Under the pieces are notes generated by a model. It saw only the letters and a program-made list of their open reading frames with translations, ran no database searches and had not been told where the DNA came from. A stretch of 32,957 bases of DNA, taken from the NCBI GenBank assembly GCA_945869695.1, contig CAMBPV010000027.1, positions 1 to 32,957 on the forward strand, written 5' to 3'. The translations under genes and the position numbers were made by a program. This DNA comes from Prosthecobacter debontii (GTDB taxonomy: Bacteria; Verrucomicrobiota; Verrucomicrobiia; Verrucomicrobiales; Verrucomicrobiaceae). Below are positions 9,359 to 17,803 of the stretch, in pieces (within the stretch, counting starts at the first letter, position 1; each line of letters starts with the position of its first letter).

Positions 9359-9466
9359 GGCCGCTTTAACACCCTCCTAGAGCCCCAAACCTTTCACGGG
9401 ATCGCACATTTTCCAATATCGCCGCGCCTTGCATTTACCAATGTAGCCGTGCATAGGTAGCCACCC

Positions 9467-10042
9467 ATGCTGTTGATCATCGACAATTACGATTCCTTCA
9501 CCTACAACCTCGTCCAGTACTTTGGCGAGATGGGGGCGGACATGCAGGTGCACCGCAACGACTGCATCACGCTTGATCAGATCGAAAAACTCAATCCTGA
9601 CCACATTTGCATTTCCCCGGGTCCTTGCACACCGAAGGAGGCAGGAATCAGCAATGAGGTCATTAAGAAATTTGGACCTCGGATTCCTCTTCTCGGTGTC
9701 TGCCTTGGTCACCAGTGCATCGGCGACGTTTTTGGCGGTGAGGTCGTGCGAGCAGGGCGTCTGATGCACGGGAAGGTATCGCAAATCAAGCACACCGGAA
9801 AATCAGTCTTCCAAGGGCTCCCAGACCCTTTCCAGGCCACTCGATACCACTCCCTGCTCGTGAAACGTGAGACACTCCCCGATTGCCTTGAGATCACGGC
9901 CGTCGCGGCAGATGATGAGAGCGAGATCATGGGAATGCGTCACCGCGTGCACCCTCTCCATGGAGTTCAGTTTCATCCGGAGTCCATTTTGACTCTCGAA
10001 GGAAAGCAATTACTCAAGAATTTCCTCGCACTCAGCCGCTAG
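9467..10042 (+). CDS. trpG: Anthranilate/4-amino-4-deoxychorismate synthase glutaminase subunit (TrpG/PabA)
   Basis: This 191-aa class I glutamine amidotransferase releases ammonia from glutamine and passes it to a chorismate-using partner (TrpE or PabB) in tryptophan or folate synthesis. The family start [19 protein letters not shown] is intact. The oxyanion loop is SPGPCTP (50-56), the nucleophile is C79 in GVCLGHQ, and H170 and E172 in FHPES complete the triad, so the enzyme should be active. No trpE, pabB or other aromatic-pathway gene is adjacent, so one amphibolic subunit may serve both pathways, as in Bacillus; that is inference. The start is supported by the family N-terminus and a weak AGG upstream. 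It lies 41 bp ahead of the AAA ATPase gene, in the same direction. Confidence 0.93.
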   Translation: MLLIIDNYDSFTYNLVQYFGEMGADMQVHRNDCITLDQIEKLNPDHICISPGPCTPKEAGISNEVIKKFGPRIPLLGVCLGHQCIGDVFGGEVVRAGRLMHGKVSQIKHTGKSVFQGLPDPFQATRYHSLLVKRETLPDCLEITAVAADDESEIMGMRHRVHPLHGVQFHPESILTLEGKQLLKNFLALSR

Positions 10043-10083
10043 CGCCGTTTAGTCAGGTCAGGCGGTGCCTCTCGGCCGTCTCG

Positions 10084-11514
10084 ATGCAAAATATGTCACG
10101 CCTCTCTGCCATCCGCGACGCACTGGCCCAATCGCCTGAAAACATTTCTCTCCTCCTTCTCTTCGCTCGGGAATGCTTGGATGAACACAACACCGCAGAA
10201 GCTCGGGAGATCTTTGAAAAGGTTCTGACCTTGGATCCCGGGCAAATCGATGCCCAGCTCGGCATTGCCCGCGTCCTCTACGCTGAGGGTGATCTCTCCG
10301 GGGCCGCAGTGAGAGCTGAACGTGTTTTACAAGGCGATCCCAACTATGCTCCTGCTCACTTGCTCCTGAGCCGGGTTTGCCTCGGTGAGGGGGACAAGGC
10401 CAGGGCCACGCTGCATTTTGATCGTGCCGCCCAAGCCGACGTTACCCTCGTGGATCCCGCGCTCGAACGTGAACTCGGCCGCACCGTCCGCGACGCCCGC
10501 CGCACGGGGCCGATTCTTCCACCTGAAAGTGTTTTTGGTGATGCCCTCTTTGATGCTGATTCTGGCCCCGAGTTCTTTGACGATCCTTATTCTGGGGACC
10601 CTCCTTTCGAATGGCGGCCCGAGACCTTCTATGCGCCCGGCGATCCCGAACGCTCGAGGGTCACTTTTGCAGATGTGGGTGGCATGGATGAGTTGAAGGA
10701 GGAAATCCGCCTCAAGATCATCTACCCCTTGCAGTATCCCGACCTCTACAAAGCATACGGCAAAAAAACGGGCGGTGGCATCATGATTTACGGCCCACCT
10801 GGTTGCGGAAAGTCTCTCATTTTGCGAGCAGCTGCGGGTGAAGTCTCCTGCAACTACTTGTCTGTGGGGCTGCACGAAATTTTCGATCCTTATTTCGGCA
10901 GCAGCGAACGGAACCTCCATCAAGTCTTCGAGACGGCTCGGGCCAATGCTCCCTGCGTTTTGGTTTTTGATGAGATCGACTCTTTGGCGATGGATCGGCG
11001 AAATGTGCGCGAAAGTCAGTTGCGGAATTTGGTCAATCAGTTTCTCCATGAGCTCGATGCGCTCCGCAGCGATGATCAGCGGATTCTCGTCATCGGCTCC
11101 ACCAATCAACCTTGGTTAATCGATCCGGCTTTCCGTCGTCCGGGGCGTTTTGATCAGGTCATCTTCGTGCCACCACCGGATGAATTGGCCCGCACCCAAA
11201 TCGTTGAGCTTTTTGCCCACGATAAGCCCATCTCAGGTCTTGATTCCGCAAAACTGGTCGGCATGACTGAGGGCTTTTCCGGTGCTGATTTGAAGTGGGT
11301 CTTTGATCGTGCTGCCGAGCTGACGCTTTCTTCCGCGATTCACGCTGGAAAGTCCAAGCCCGTCACGATGGAACTCCTCATGGATGTGGCCAAGAGGCAT
11401 TCACCCAGCGCAGCTTCTTGGTTCGAAAGCCTGAAGAGTCAACCTCAATTCAGCAATGAAGACAGCCTCCTCAAAGAAGTCCGGAGCTTCATGAATGCTT
11501 CAAAGGCGAAGTAG
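10084..11514 (+). CDS. TPR-containing AAA ATPase (Cdc48-like single AAA module)
   Basis: The 476-aa product has two or three tetratricopeptide repeats (about residues 18-120, e.g. AREIFEKVLTLDPGQIDAQL), an acidic linker rich in D, P and E (about 155-190), and one classical AAA module. The AAA part opens with VTFADVGGMDELKEEI, carries Walker A GPPGCGKS (237-244), Walker B VLVFDEID with D296/E297, sensor-1 IGSTNQ, and the second region of homology ending RRPGRFD with putative arginine fingers. The C-terminal small domain includes GFSGADLKWVFDRA. These features match Cdc48/VAT/FtsH-type AAA proteins rather than AAA+ clamp loaders. A hexameric remodelling ATPase that finds clients through its TPRs is the natural inference; the client is unknown. 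There is no protease domain or membrane helix. M at 10093 is an alternative start. Confidence 0.85.
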   Translation: MQNMSRLSAIRDALAQSPENISLLLLFARECLDEHNTAEAREIFEKVLTLDPGQIDAQLGIARVLYAEGDLSGAAVRAERVLQGDPNYAPAHLLLSRVCLGEGDKARATLHFDRAAQADVTLVDPALERELGRTVRDARRTGPILPPESVFGDALFDADSGPEFFDDPYSGDPPFEWRPETFYAPGDPERSRVTFADVGGMDELKEEIRLKIIYPLQYPDLYKAYGKKTGGGIMIYGPPGCGKSLILRAAAGEVSCNYLSVGLHEIFDPYFGSSERNLHQVFETARANAPCVLVFDEIDSLAMDRRNVRESQLRNLVNQFLHELDALRSDDQRILVIGSTNQPWLIDPAFRRPGRFDQVIFVPPPDELARTQIVELFAHDKPISGLDSAKLVGMTEGFSGADLKWVFDRAAELTLSSAIHAGKSKPVTMELLMDVAKRHSPSAASWFESLKSQPQFSNEDSLLKEVRSFMNASKAK

Positions 11515-11517
11515 TTT

Positions 11518-11928
11518 TCAGGCACCGACGGCAGCGAGCCATTCCGCCAAATTGTAGTAATTGGTCACGCGTGAGATCTTGCCGTCTCGCATTTCAAAGA
11601 ACGCACCCACTCGCAGACGGTAGGTCTGTCCGGTTGCAGGAGGCAATCCATCGTCAGTGGCAAGATAGGCGCCCTCAATGTAGAATTCTGCCGCCCCTCG
11701 GGTGCCATCGTCATTGGCAAACACGGTCAACTCAACGACCTGCTCCCGATAGCAACGATCCATCCTTTCAAAGAAGCGCTCGAAAACATCTCGTCCCACC
11801 TCCTTCCCCCCTTGGTTTACTTCATGCACCACGTCATCCGCCAGCAGTGCTAAAAGGGCTTTACGATCTCCAGAATTGAAGAGCTGGTAGTAGTGACGAA
11901 GAAGGGTAACGGACACAGAGGAACTCAT
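11518..11928 (-). CDS. SnoaL-like / NTF2-fold protein
   Basis: The 136-aa product has the length and layout of the SnoaL-like (NTF2 superfamily) cone-shaped fold. An N-terminal helix (LLRHYYQLFNSGDRKALLAL) leads into DDVVHEVN, then strands around ELTVFANDDGTRGAAEFY and a C-terminal strand with MRDGKISRVTNYYNLAEWL. Family members are ketosteroid-isomerase-like enzymes, polyketide cyclases or simple ligand binders. The paired acidic/aromatic positions do not allow a specific reaction to be named. It has no signal peptide, so it should be cytoplasmic. It lies 67 bp upstream of sdhB's stop on the same strand, downstream of the sdh operon, and its stop is three bases from that of the AAA ATPase gene. 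Confidence 0.8.
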   Translation of the reverse strand: MSSSVSVTLLRHYYQLFNSGDRKALLALLADDVVHEVNQGGKEVGRDVFERFFERMDRCYREQVVELTVFANDDGTRGAAEFYIEGAYLATDDGLPPATGQTYRLRVGAFFEMRDGKISRVTNYYNLAEWLAAVGA

Positions 11929-11995
11929 CCCACCAACATAGCGAGAACATCAAAGCTTCAAGCCCCACGGCTCATCACTTGCGAGTTGAGCCTCA

Positions 11996-12778
11996 CTATT
12001 CGCCCCCCCCGCCAGTCGATACCTCTTTCTCGGTCACGGCGGACCAGATGAAATCGCGATTCAGTTTGGAAATCCAATCCACACTGATCTCCTTCGGGCA
12101 GGCTGCCTCACATTCGTATTGGTTCGTGCAGTTACCAAAACCTTCTGCGTCCATGGCCCTGACCATCCCCAAAGTGCGCCTGGTCTTTTCAGGTTTGCCT
12201 TGAGGCAGCAGATTGAGCTGACCAGCTTTGGCGGAAACGAAAAGCATGGCACTGGCATTCTTACACGCCGCGACACAGGCACCGCACCCGATGCATTCCG
12301 CCGCGTCCATCGCTGCATCAGCGGTCTCTTTCCCGATTGGCAGGGCGTTCGCATCAATCGCAGAACCGGTTCTCACTGTGACAAAACCACCTGCTCGCTG
12401 GATCCGATCAAACGCACCGCGATCCACCACTAAGTCACGCACGACCGGGAACGACTTCGCCCTGAATGGCTCCACAAAAATGGTGTCTCCCGTGCGGAAC
12501 TTCCGCATGTGAAGCTGACAAGTCGTTGTGCTTTTCTCTGGACCGTGAGGCCTTCCATTAATCACCATGGAGCACGAACCACAAATCCCCTCCCGACAAT
12601 CGTGATCAAAGGCAATCGGCTCCTCTCCCTTTTCGATCAGGCGCTGGTTGACGATGTCCATCATTTCCAAAAACGAGGCATGGTCAGGAATCTCCTTGGC
12701 TTCGATATCCTGAAAACGGCCCGCTGCATTTGCACTGGTCTGACGCCAGACTTTGAGGTGGAGATTAAGAAGAGACAT
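11996..12778 (-). CDS. sdhB: Succinate dehydrogenase/fumarate reductase iron-sulfur subunit
   Basis: The 260-aa SdhB carries electrons from the flavoprotein to the membrane haem/quinone site of complex II. All three cluster motifs are present: the [2Fe-2S] set C61, C66, C69 and C87 ([10 protein letters not shown] then C), the [4Fe-4S] set in [11 protein letters not shown] (162-172), and the last cluster with C217, C223 and C227 ([10 protein letters not shown]). The C-terminus ends in a glycine-rich tail, which appears as a run of C on the plus strand near 12003. It is the third gene of sdhC-sdhA-sdhB, read leftward, with 32 bp between it and sdhA. There is no clear Shine-Dalgarno sequence before its ATG. 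Confidence 0.96.
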   Translation of the reverse strand: MSLLNLHLKVWRQTSANAAGRFQDIEAKEIPDHASFLEMMDIVNQRLIEKGEEPIAFDHDCREGICGSCSMVINGRPHGPEKSTTTCQLHMRKFRTGDTIFVEPFRAKSFPVVRDLVVDRGAFDRIQRAGGFVTVRTGSAIDANALPIGKETADAAMDAAECIGCGACVAACKNASAMLFVSAKAGQLNLLPQGKPEKTRRTLGMVRAMDAEGFGNCTNQYECEAACPKEISVDWISKLNRDFIWSAVTEKEVSTGGGGE

Positions 12779-12810
12779 ATAAGCTAAAATTTATAGTAGT
12801 GAGCGAAAAC

Positions 12811-14730
12811 CTATTTGTAGCTGCGCACAGCGAGGTGCACTTCCTCGAACTTGAGTTCCTCTTTGTGCAAGTTAGGCCTGGCAAGATCGCCGGTGTATTC
12901 CCAAGCCGCCACGTATGCGAACTTTTCATCGTTTCGCCTGGCCTCGCCGTCTTCAAACTGATGCTCGACACGGAAGTGACCTCCGCAGCTCTCCTCTCGG
13001 TCCAGTGCGTCCTGACAAAGAAGCTCAGCGAACTCCAAGAAGTCAGCCACACGGCCTGCCTTCTCGAGTTCCTGATTCAAGGCCTCCCCTGATCCAGGAA
13101 CGGTGACGTTATTCCAAAACTCCTCCCTCAGTTCGGGGATCTTTTTCAGAGCTTCTGTCAAACCTTCGCGGCTACGAGCCATCCCGCATTTATCCCAAAC
13201 CAACAAGCCCAGTTCCCGATGGAAGCTCTCCACCGTCCGCTTGCCCTTGATGTTGAGGAACCTCTTTGTGCGTGCACTCACATCCTCAAGCGCTTTCGCA
13301 AACTCCGGATTTGCTGTCGTCACACTGCCTGGTTTTTCACCCACAAGGTAATTGGCGATCGTCGTGGGAATCACAAAATAGCCATCAGCCAGACCCTGCA
13401 TCAGCGCACTGGCACCAAGGCGATTCGAACCATGGTCAGAAAAGTTTGCCTCGCCCAAAACATGCAGCCCCGGGAGATTACTCATCAAATTATAGTCCAC
13501 CCATAGGCCGCCCATGGTGTAATGCACGGCGGGGTAGATCCGCATCGGTTGCTGATAAGCGTTTTCACCGGTGATCCGTTCATACATGTCGAAAAGATTA
13601 CCATAGCGCTCAGCGATCGTTTTTTGACCAAACTGTTTGATCGACTCTTCGAAATCCAAATACACACCGCGACCACCGGGGCCAACTCCCCTGCCCTCGT
13701 CGCAAGCCTCTTTAGCCGCACGGCTAGAGATGTCGCGCGGAGCCAGATTTCCGAAGCTCGGATACTTTCGTTCCAAATAATAGTCTCGCTCATCCTCAGG
13801 AATCTGTGAAGGCGGCCGATTATCACCCTGCTTTTTCGGTGCCCAGACCCTGCCATCGTTTCGGAGCGACTCCGACATCAACGTCAGCTTACTCTGATAA
13901 TCTCCGCTTACCGGGATGCAGGTTGGGTGAATCTGAGTGTAGCACGGATTGGCAAAGAAGGCCCCCTTCTTATGTGCCCTCCAAGTGGAAGTCACGTTAC
14001 AACCCATCGCGTTGGTCGAAAGGTAGAAAACGTTTCCGTAACCACCTGTGCAAAGCAAAACGCAATCAGCAGCGTGAGCCTCGATCTTACCCGTTACGAG
14101 ATCTCGTGTGATAATGCCCTTGGCATGACCGTTGACGATGACGAGTTCCACCATCTCACAGCGTGAGTACATCTGCACTCCACCACCAGAGATCTCTTTA
14201 TTGAGAGCCGAATAGGCACCCAAAAGTAGTTGCTGCCCAGTCTGACCCCGAGCGTAAAAGGTACGTGAAACTTGAGCGCCGCCAAAAGACCGATTCGCCA
14301 GAGCGCCACCATACTCACGGGCAAAGGGAACACCCTGCGCAACGCATTGGTCGATGATATTCACACTCACCTCAGCGAGGCGATGCACGTTTGCCTCCCG
14401 CGCACGGAAATCGCCACCCTTCACGGTGTCATAGAAAAGACGATGAACGGAGTCGCCATCGTTCTGGTAGTTCTTCGCACCGTTGATACCCCCCTGGGCC
14501 GCAATCGAGTGCGCACGTCTCGGGCTGTCCTGAAAGCAGAAGCACTTTACTTTGTATCCCAACTCAGAGAGCGAAGCAGCCGCCGAAGACCCGGCCAGAC
14601 CACTGCCGACTACAATCACGGTATATTTCCGTTTGTTTTTCGGGTTGATCAACTTGGAGTCGCGCTTGTGTTTCGACCACTTATCAGCGACCGGCCCGGA
14701 AGGAATTTTGGAGTCTAAAACAGATGACAT
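12811..14730 (-). CDS. sdhA: Succinate dehydrogenase/fumarate reductase flavoprotein subunit
   Basis: The 639-aa SdhA oxidises succinate to fumarate using covalently bound FAD. The dinucleotide fold is [12 protein letters not shown] (40-51). H74 in [15 protein letters not shown] is the expected histidine for 8-alpha-N3 FAD attachment. The capping-domain and active-site signatures [11 protein letters not shown] and [14 protein letters not shown] are intact, supplying the usual His/Arg catalytic residues. The N-terminal extension and overall length resemble the Bacteroidetes/Wolinella/Bacillus group rather than E. coli. It is the second gene of the operon, 18 bp after sdhC. Direction (succinate oxidation or fumarate reduction) cannot be told from sequence, though the b558-type anchor usually goes with menaquinone. 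Confidence 0.96.
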   Translation of the reverse strand: MSSVLDSKIPSGPVADKWSKHKRDSKLINPKNKRKYTVIVVGSGLAGSSAAASLSELGYKVKCFCFQDSPRRAHSIAAQGGINGAKNYQNDGDSVHRLFYDTVKGGDFRAREANVHRLAEVSVNIIDQCVAQGVPFAREYGGALANRSFGGAQVSRTFYARGQTGQQLLLGAYSALNKEISGGGVQMYSRCEMVELVIVNGHAKGIITRDLVTGKIEAHAADCVLLCTGGYGNVFYLSTNAMGCNVTSTWRAHKKGAFFANPCYTQIHPTCIPVSGDYQSKLTLMSESLRNDGRVWAPKKQGDNRPPSQIPEDERDYYLERKYPSFGNLAPRDISSRAAKEACDEGRGVGPGGRGVYLDFEESIKQFGQKTIAERYGNLFDMYERITGENAYQQPMRIYPAVHYTMGGLWVDYNLMSNLPGLHVLGEANFSDHGSNRLGASALMQGLADGYFVIPTTIANYLVGEKPGSVTTANPEFAKALEDVSARTKRFLNIKGKRTVESFHRELGLLVWDKCGMARSREGLTEALKKIPELREEFWNNVTVPGSGEALNQELEKAGRVADFLEFAELLCQDALDREESCGGHFRVEHQFEDGEARRNDEKFAYVAAWEYTGDLARPNLHKEELKFEEVHLAVRSYK

Positions 14731-14748
14731 AGCGGGCAGAGGAGAGAA

Positions 14749-15453
14749 TTAGCGAGGATAATTAAAGCAGTAAATAGCAATGGGGATCGAACAATTTCCG
14801 ACAAGGATGAACAAGGCATAAGCCTTGCCCAGCTTCTCAAACAATGGACGAGTCTTATCAGTTCCCAGTCCCAAAGTTTGGAACATGCTGGCGACTCCGT
14901 GACTCAGATGGCTGCAGAGGAGCACCATTGCGATGATGTAAAAGGCGGCAGCCGGAAACCAAGAGAATCCAGCAATGACCATGCGGTATACATCGTGCAC
15001 CTCATGGCCGTCCAAGAGCGTCTTGTAGGTATCGTAGTCGTTAAACTTCCTCGCCGTGAAATGAAGAATGTGATAAATGAAGAAAGCCAAAATCGTGAGC
15101 CCGCTCACAATCATCATCCGTGACGATTTGCTTGCGACTTGCGTGTGCTCCTTGCCGTACTTTTGCTCTCGGGATGCACGATTCCGTCTCGTCACCTGGA
15201 TCGTGAGAACCGCATGAAGAATGATGCTTCCAAAGATCACCACCCTCGCGATCCAAACGAGCATCCCATGTCCTGCAGTCTGGAGAAAATGCCCATACTC
15301 ATTGATCGCGTCGCGACCCGCAAAAATGAGCAAATTCCCGACCAAGTGGCCGAGAAGAAATCCAACGAGTATCGTGCCCGTGAGCGCGATGAGAATCTTC
15401 TTCCCAATGGAAGAATCGTAGAACCGGAAGAGAGAGGCGGTAACTGCTGTCAT
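14749..15453 (-). CDS. sdhC: Succinate dehydrogenase cytochrome b558-type membrane anchor
   Basis: The 234-aa single-chain anchor has five predicted membrane helices, at about 20-45, 62-90, 110-133, 153-182 and 206-230. Histidines suited to ligating two b haems are H36 (LLGHLVGN), the one in ILHAVLT, those in YHILHFTAR and those in SHLSHGV. One large subunit with five helices and no separate SdhD is the B-class (b558) arrangement of Bacillus, Wolinella and many Bacteroidetes/PVC bacteria, which normally reduces or oxidises menaquinone. As first gene of the operon its upstream region (15454-15615, shared with the divergent LRR gene) should hold the sdh promoter; only weak candidates are visible there. 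The anchor places SdhAB on the cytoplasmic face. Confidence 0.93.
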   Translation of the reverse strand: MTAVTASLFRFYDSSIGKKILIALTGTILVGFLLGHLVGNLLIFAGRDAINEYGHFLQTAGHGMLVWIARVVIFGSIILHAVLTIQVTRRNRASREQKYGKEHTQVASKSSRMMIVSGLTILAFFIYHILHFTARKFNDYDTYKTLLDGHEVHDVYRMVIAGFSWFPAAAFYIIAMVLLCSHLSHGVASMFQTLGLGTDKTRPLFEKLGKAYALFILVGNCSIPIAIYCFNYPR

Positions 15454-15615
15454 GAAATAGTGCTCTTACCATTGCGATACGCCGAACAATGGCAAGAAGG
15501 GATGACTCTTTTTGAAAGATTTTCAGCCGCGAGGGTGGCTCAAGGTTAGACAAACCGCGGGTAGTTACTTCAAATCCTGACAAAAACGCCACCCTGTGAT
15601 CGTAAACGGCTCGAC

Positions 15616-16488
15616 ATGACCAGCCGACTTCTCTCTTTCCTCCTCTTTGCAGCCACCTCCGCGGGAACAGATCTCACTTCTCTGAAAAAGTTAGGAGCCA
15701 AGATCACGGAGACCGCAGGTGTCGTCACCCAAGTCTCTGTGAAGTGCGATGCCTTTTCTGAGTCCGATTTTCGTGTTCTCGGAAGCTTCACCAACATCAA
15801 GGACCTCACCATCAGCGGAAGAACGATCACGAATGAGACCATGGCCTTGCTGACCGGCCTCACAGAACTGGAACGTCTCAGCAGCGATGGAATCCAGCTC
15901 ACGGACGAAGGCTTCAAGCATTTCGCTTCATTTAAGAACCTGAAATCTTTATCGCTCTTTCATCCTGCCTTTCGGTCCGAGGGTTTCACCGGCAGTGGCC
16001 TCGCTCACCTGAGGGCCCTACCCTCGCTGGAGCGGCTCACGTTTGCCGGTTCAACCGCAGGCGACATCGCACTCGAAGCCATCGGTCAACTGACCCAACT
16101 CAAGGAATTCCGCACTTGGCACACGGCGCAGACTCAAGCCGGCAATGCTCATCTACTGAAACTGCCACTGACTGCCATACGCATTGGTCAGCGGCTTCCC
16201 AATTGGGGCAAGGATTCACCCATCAGCTTCGATGAATCAACACTGCCGACGCTGGCAAAGCTCAAGACGCTGGAGTCCCTCGAGCTCACCGAAGCTCGAC
16301 TCACGGCCAAGATCATTCCTCATCTTCTAGCGCTCCCAAAACTCACCAAACTCAAAATCGAAACTGTGGACATCTCTGCCGGCGACGTCGACGCCATCAA
16401 AGCCGCATTACCCAACTGCAAAGTCGACTTCAAGCCAATGAGCGATGCGGAGAAGGAAGCGCTGCTGGTGAAGAAATTGAGGCTTTAG
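15616..16488 (+). CDS. Exported leucine-rich-repeat protein
   Basis: The 290-aa product starts with a short signal peptide ([17 protein letters not shown]) followed by irregular leucine-rich repeats of the bacterial 23-26-residue kind. Examples are [62 protein letters not shown] and [15 protein letters not shown]. The last 25 residues ([20 protein letters not shown]) leave the repeat pattern and form a charged tail. LRR proteins of this sort are common beside DUF1552/DUF1592 genes in Planctomycetes and Verrucomicrobia, and may act in periplasmic protein-protein or ligand contacts; no enzyme motif is visible. It lies 43 bp upstream of the DUF1552 gene in the same direction and may be co-transcribed with it. 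Confidence 0.8.
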   Translation: MTSRLLSFLLFAATSAGTDLTSLKKLGAKITETAGVVTQVSVKCDAFSESDFRVLGSFTNIKDLTISGRTITNETMALLTGLTELERLSSDGIQLTDEGFKHFASFKNLKSLSLFHPAFRSEGFTGSGLAHLRALPSLERLTFAGSTAGDIALEAIGQLTQLKEFRTWHTAQTQAGNAHLLKLPLTAIRIGQRLPNWGKDSPISFDESTLPTLAKLKTLESLELTEARLTAKIIPHLLALPKLTKLKIETVDISAGDVDAIKAALPNCKVDFKPMSDAEKEALLVKKLRL

Positions 16489-16531
16489 TTGTCAGACTGC
16501 GGCGACTCAATCGTTTCCAAAACCAACCATC

Positions 16532-17803
16532 ATGAATATCGCCACTAAATGCCACCTCGACCGCCGTGCATTTTTACGCGGGACTGGAACCGTTTTGTCA
16601 CTGCCCTTTTTAGAGGCAATGGTGCCAGCCTTTGCCACACGGGCGCAGGCCATGACCGCGCAACCGCCGCAGCGCTTTGTTGCCATGTGTGCGACGCTCG
16701 GCTTTCACACGCCTTTTTTGTTTCCAAAAGAAACAGGCACTGATTACACGCTGACACCTTACCTGGAACCGTTGAAGGATTTAAAGAATGATTTCTCGGT
16801 GATCTCTGGCTTGCAGCATGAAGAGCAGAATGGGGCAAACGGCCACACCTCTGAAATGACTTGGCTGACCTCTGCTAAGCATCCTGGACTCGCCGGATTC
16901 AAAAACACGATCAGCATCGACCAACTCATCGCCGAGCATATCGGGTCACAAACACGGTTCCCCAGTCTCATTTTTGGGACCGGTAGCGATTCGATGTCAT
17001 GGTCGGCCAGCGGTGTGCCTTTGCCTGCGGAGTCATCTCCCTCAAACGCCTTTCGGCAACTCTTTGTGGATGGAACAAAGACAGAGATCGAGGCGCAGGT
17101 GCGTGGTCTCACTCGGGGACGGAGCATTCTCGATACGGTGATGGGCCAGGCGAAAAAACTTAGAGGTGAATTGGGAAAGCGGGATCAAGAAAAGCTCGAT
17201 GAATACTTCAGTGCCGTCCGCGATCTGGAGGGTCGTCTTGTGCAAAACGAGGCATGGGTGCAACGCCCGAAACCCAAGGTTGATGCCAAGCCACCCACGG
17301 ATGTCCAAAGTCGCACCGACGCCATCGGGCGCATGAATCTGATGTTTGATCTGATCGTGCTTGCGCTGCAGACAGACAGCACACGCACGATCACACTGCG
17401 TCTCAGCGGCATGAATGCCGTTCCGGAAATTGAAGGAGTCAAAAATGACTGGCACAACCTGAGTCATCATGGTCAAGACCCTGAAAAAATCGAAGAACTC
17501 AAGGTCATCGAAAAAGCTGAATTCACCGCCCTCGCCGCTTTTTTGACCAAGATGAAGTCGGCATCCCTGCTCGACAGCACATCCGTCATGTTTGGATCGA
17601 ACCTCGGCAACGCCAGCGCGCACAGCACCGCCAACATTCCCCTGCTCTTGGCTGGCGGCGGTTACCGCCATGGTCGTCATATCACCATCGACAAGGAGAA
17701 ACATGTCTTCTCAGATCTATTTGTATCCTTGGCCCAGCGCTTGGGTGCGGAGGTTGGGAAGTTCGGCTTCAGCAAGGGAGTCTTGGACATCGATCAAGCA
17801 TGA
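16532..17803 (+). CDS. DUF1552 family protein, Tat-type leader
   Basis: The 423-aa product carries a twin-arginine leader, LDRRAFLRGTGTVLSLPFLE (RR at 11-12), typical of DUF1552. The body shows family landmarks: RFVAMCATLGFHTPFLFP, DFSVISGLQHEE, GHTSEMTWLTSA, and a C-terminal part with VMFGSNLGNASAH and LLLAGGGYRHG. The last part resembles the alkaline-phosphatase-like fold of the related DUF1501 proteins, but a metal site cannot be verified by eye. The biochemical role is unknown. DUF1552 genes are nearly always paired with DUF1592-type cytochromes, as here, with a 4-bp ATGA overlap that implies coupled translation. There is no Shine-Dalgarno sequence before ATG 16532. Confidence 0.92.
   Translation: MNIATKCHLDRRAFLRGTGTVLSLPFLEAMVPAFATRAQAMTAQPPQRFVAMCATLGFHTPFLFPKETGTDYTLTPYLEPLKDLKNDFSVISGLQHEEQNGANGHTSEMTWLTSAKHPGLAGFKNTISIDQLIAEHIGSQTRFPSLIFGTGSDSMSWSASGVPLPAESSPSNAFRQLFVDGTKTEIEAQVRGLTRGRSILDTVMGQAKKLRGELGKRDQEKLDEYFSAVRDLEGRLVQNEAWVQRPKPKVDAKPPTDVQSRTDAIGRMNLMFDLIVLALQTDSTRTITLRLSGMNAVPEIEGVKNDWHNLSHHGQDPEKIEELKVIEKAEFTALAAFLTKMKSASLLDSTSVMFGSNLGNASAHSTANIPLLLAGGGYRHGRHITIDKEKHVFSDLFVSLAQRLGAEVGKFGFSKGVLDIDQA

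Noticed and set aside
10327-11109. Open frame of 260 codons on the minus strand
   Set aside because: It lies wholly inside the TPR-AAA ATPase gene on the opposite strand, whose TPR and Walker motifs are clear.
12003-12012. Run of C near the end of sdhB
   Set aside because: It encodes a glycine run at the SdhB C-terminus; the frame and stop are consistent, so there is no sign of error.
15454-15615. sdh promoter in the divergent region
   Set aside because: Only weak TTGCCA-like and TGGTAA-like boxes are visible; not enough to call a site.
17042-17704. Open frame of 220 codons on the minus strand
   Set aside because: It is antisense to the DUF1552 gene and has no motif of its own.
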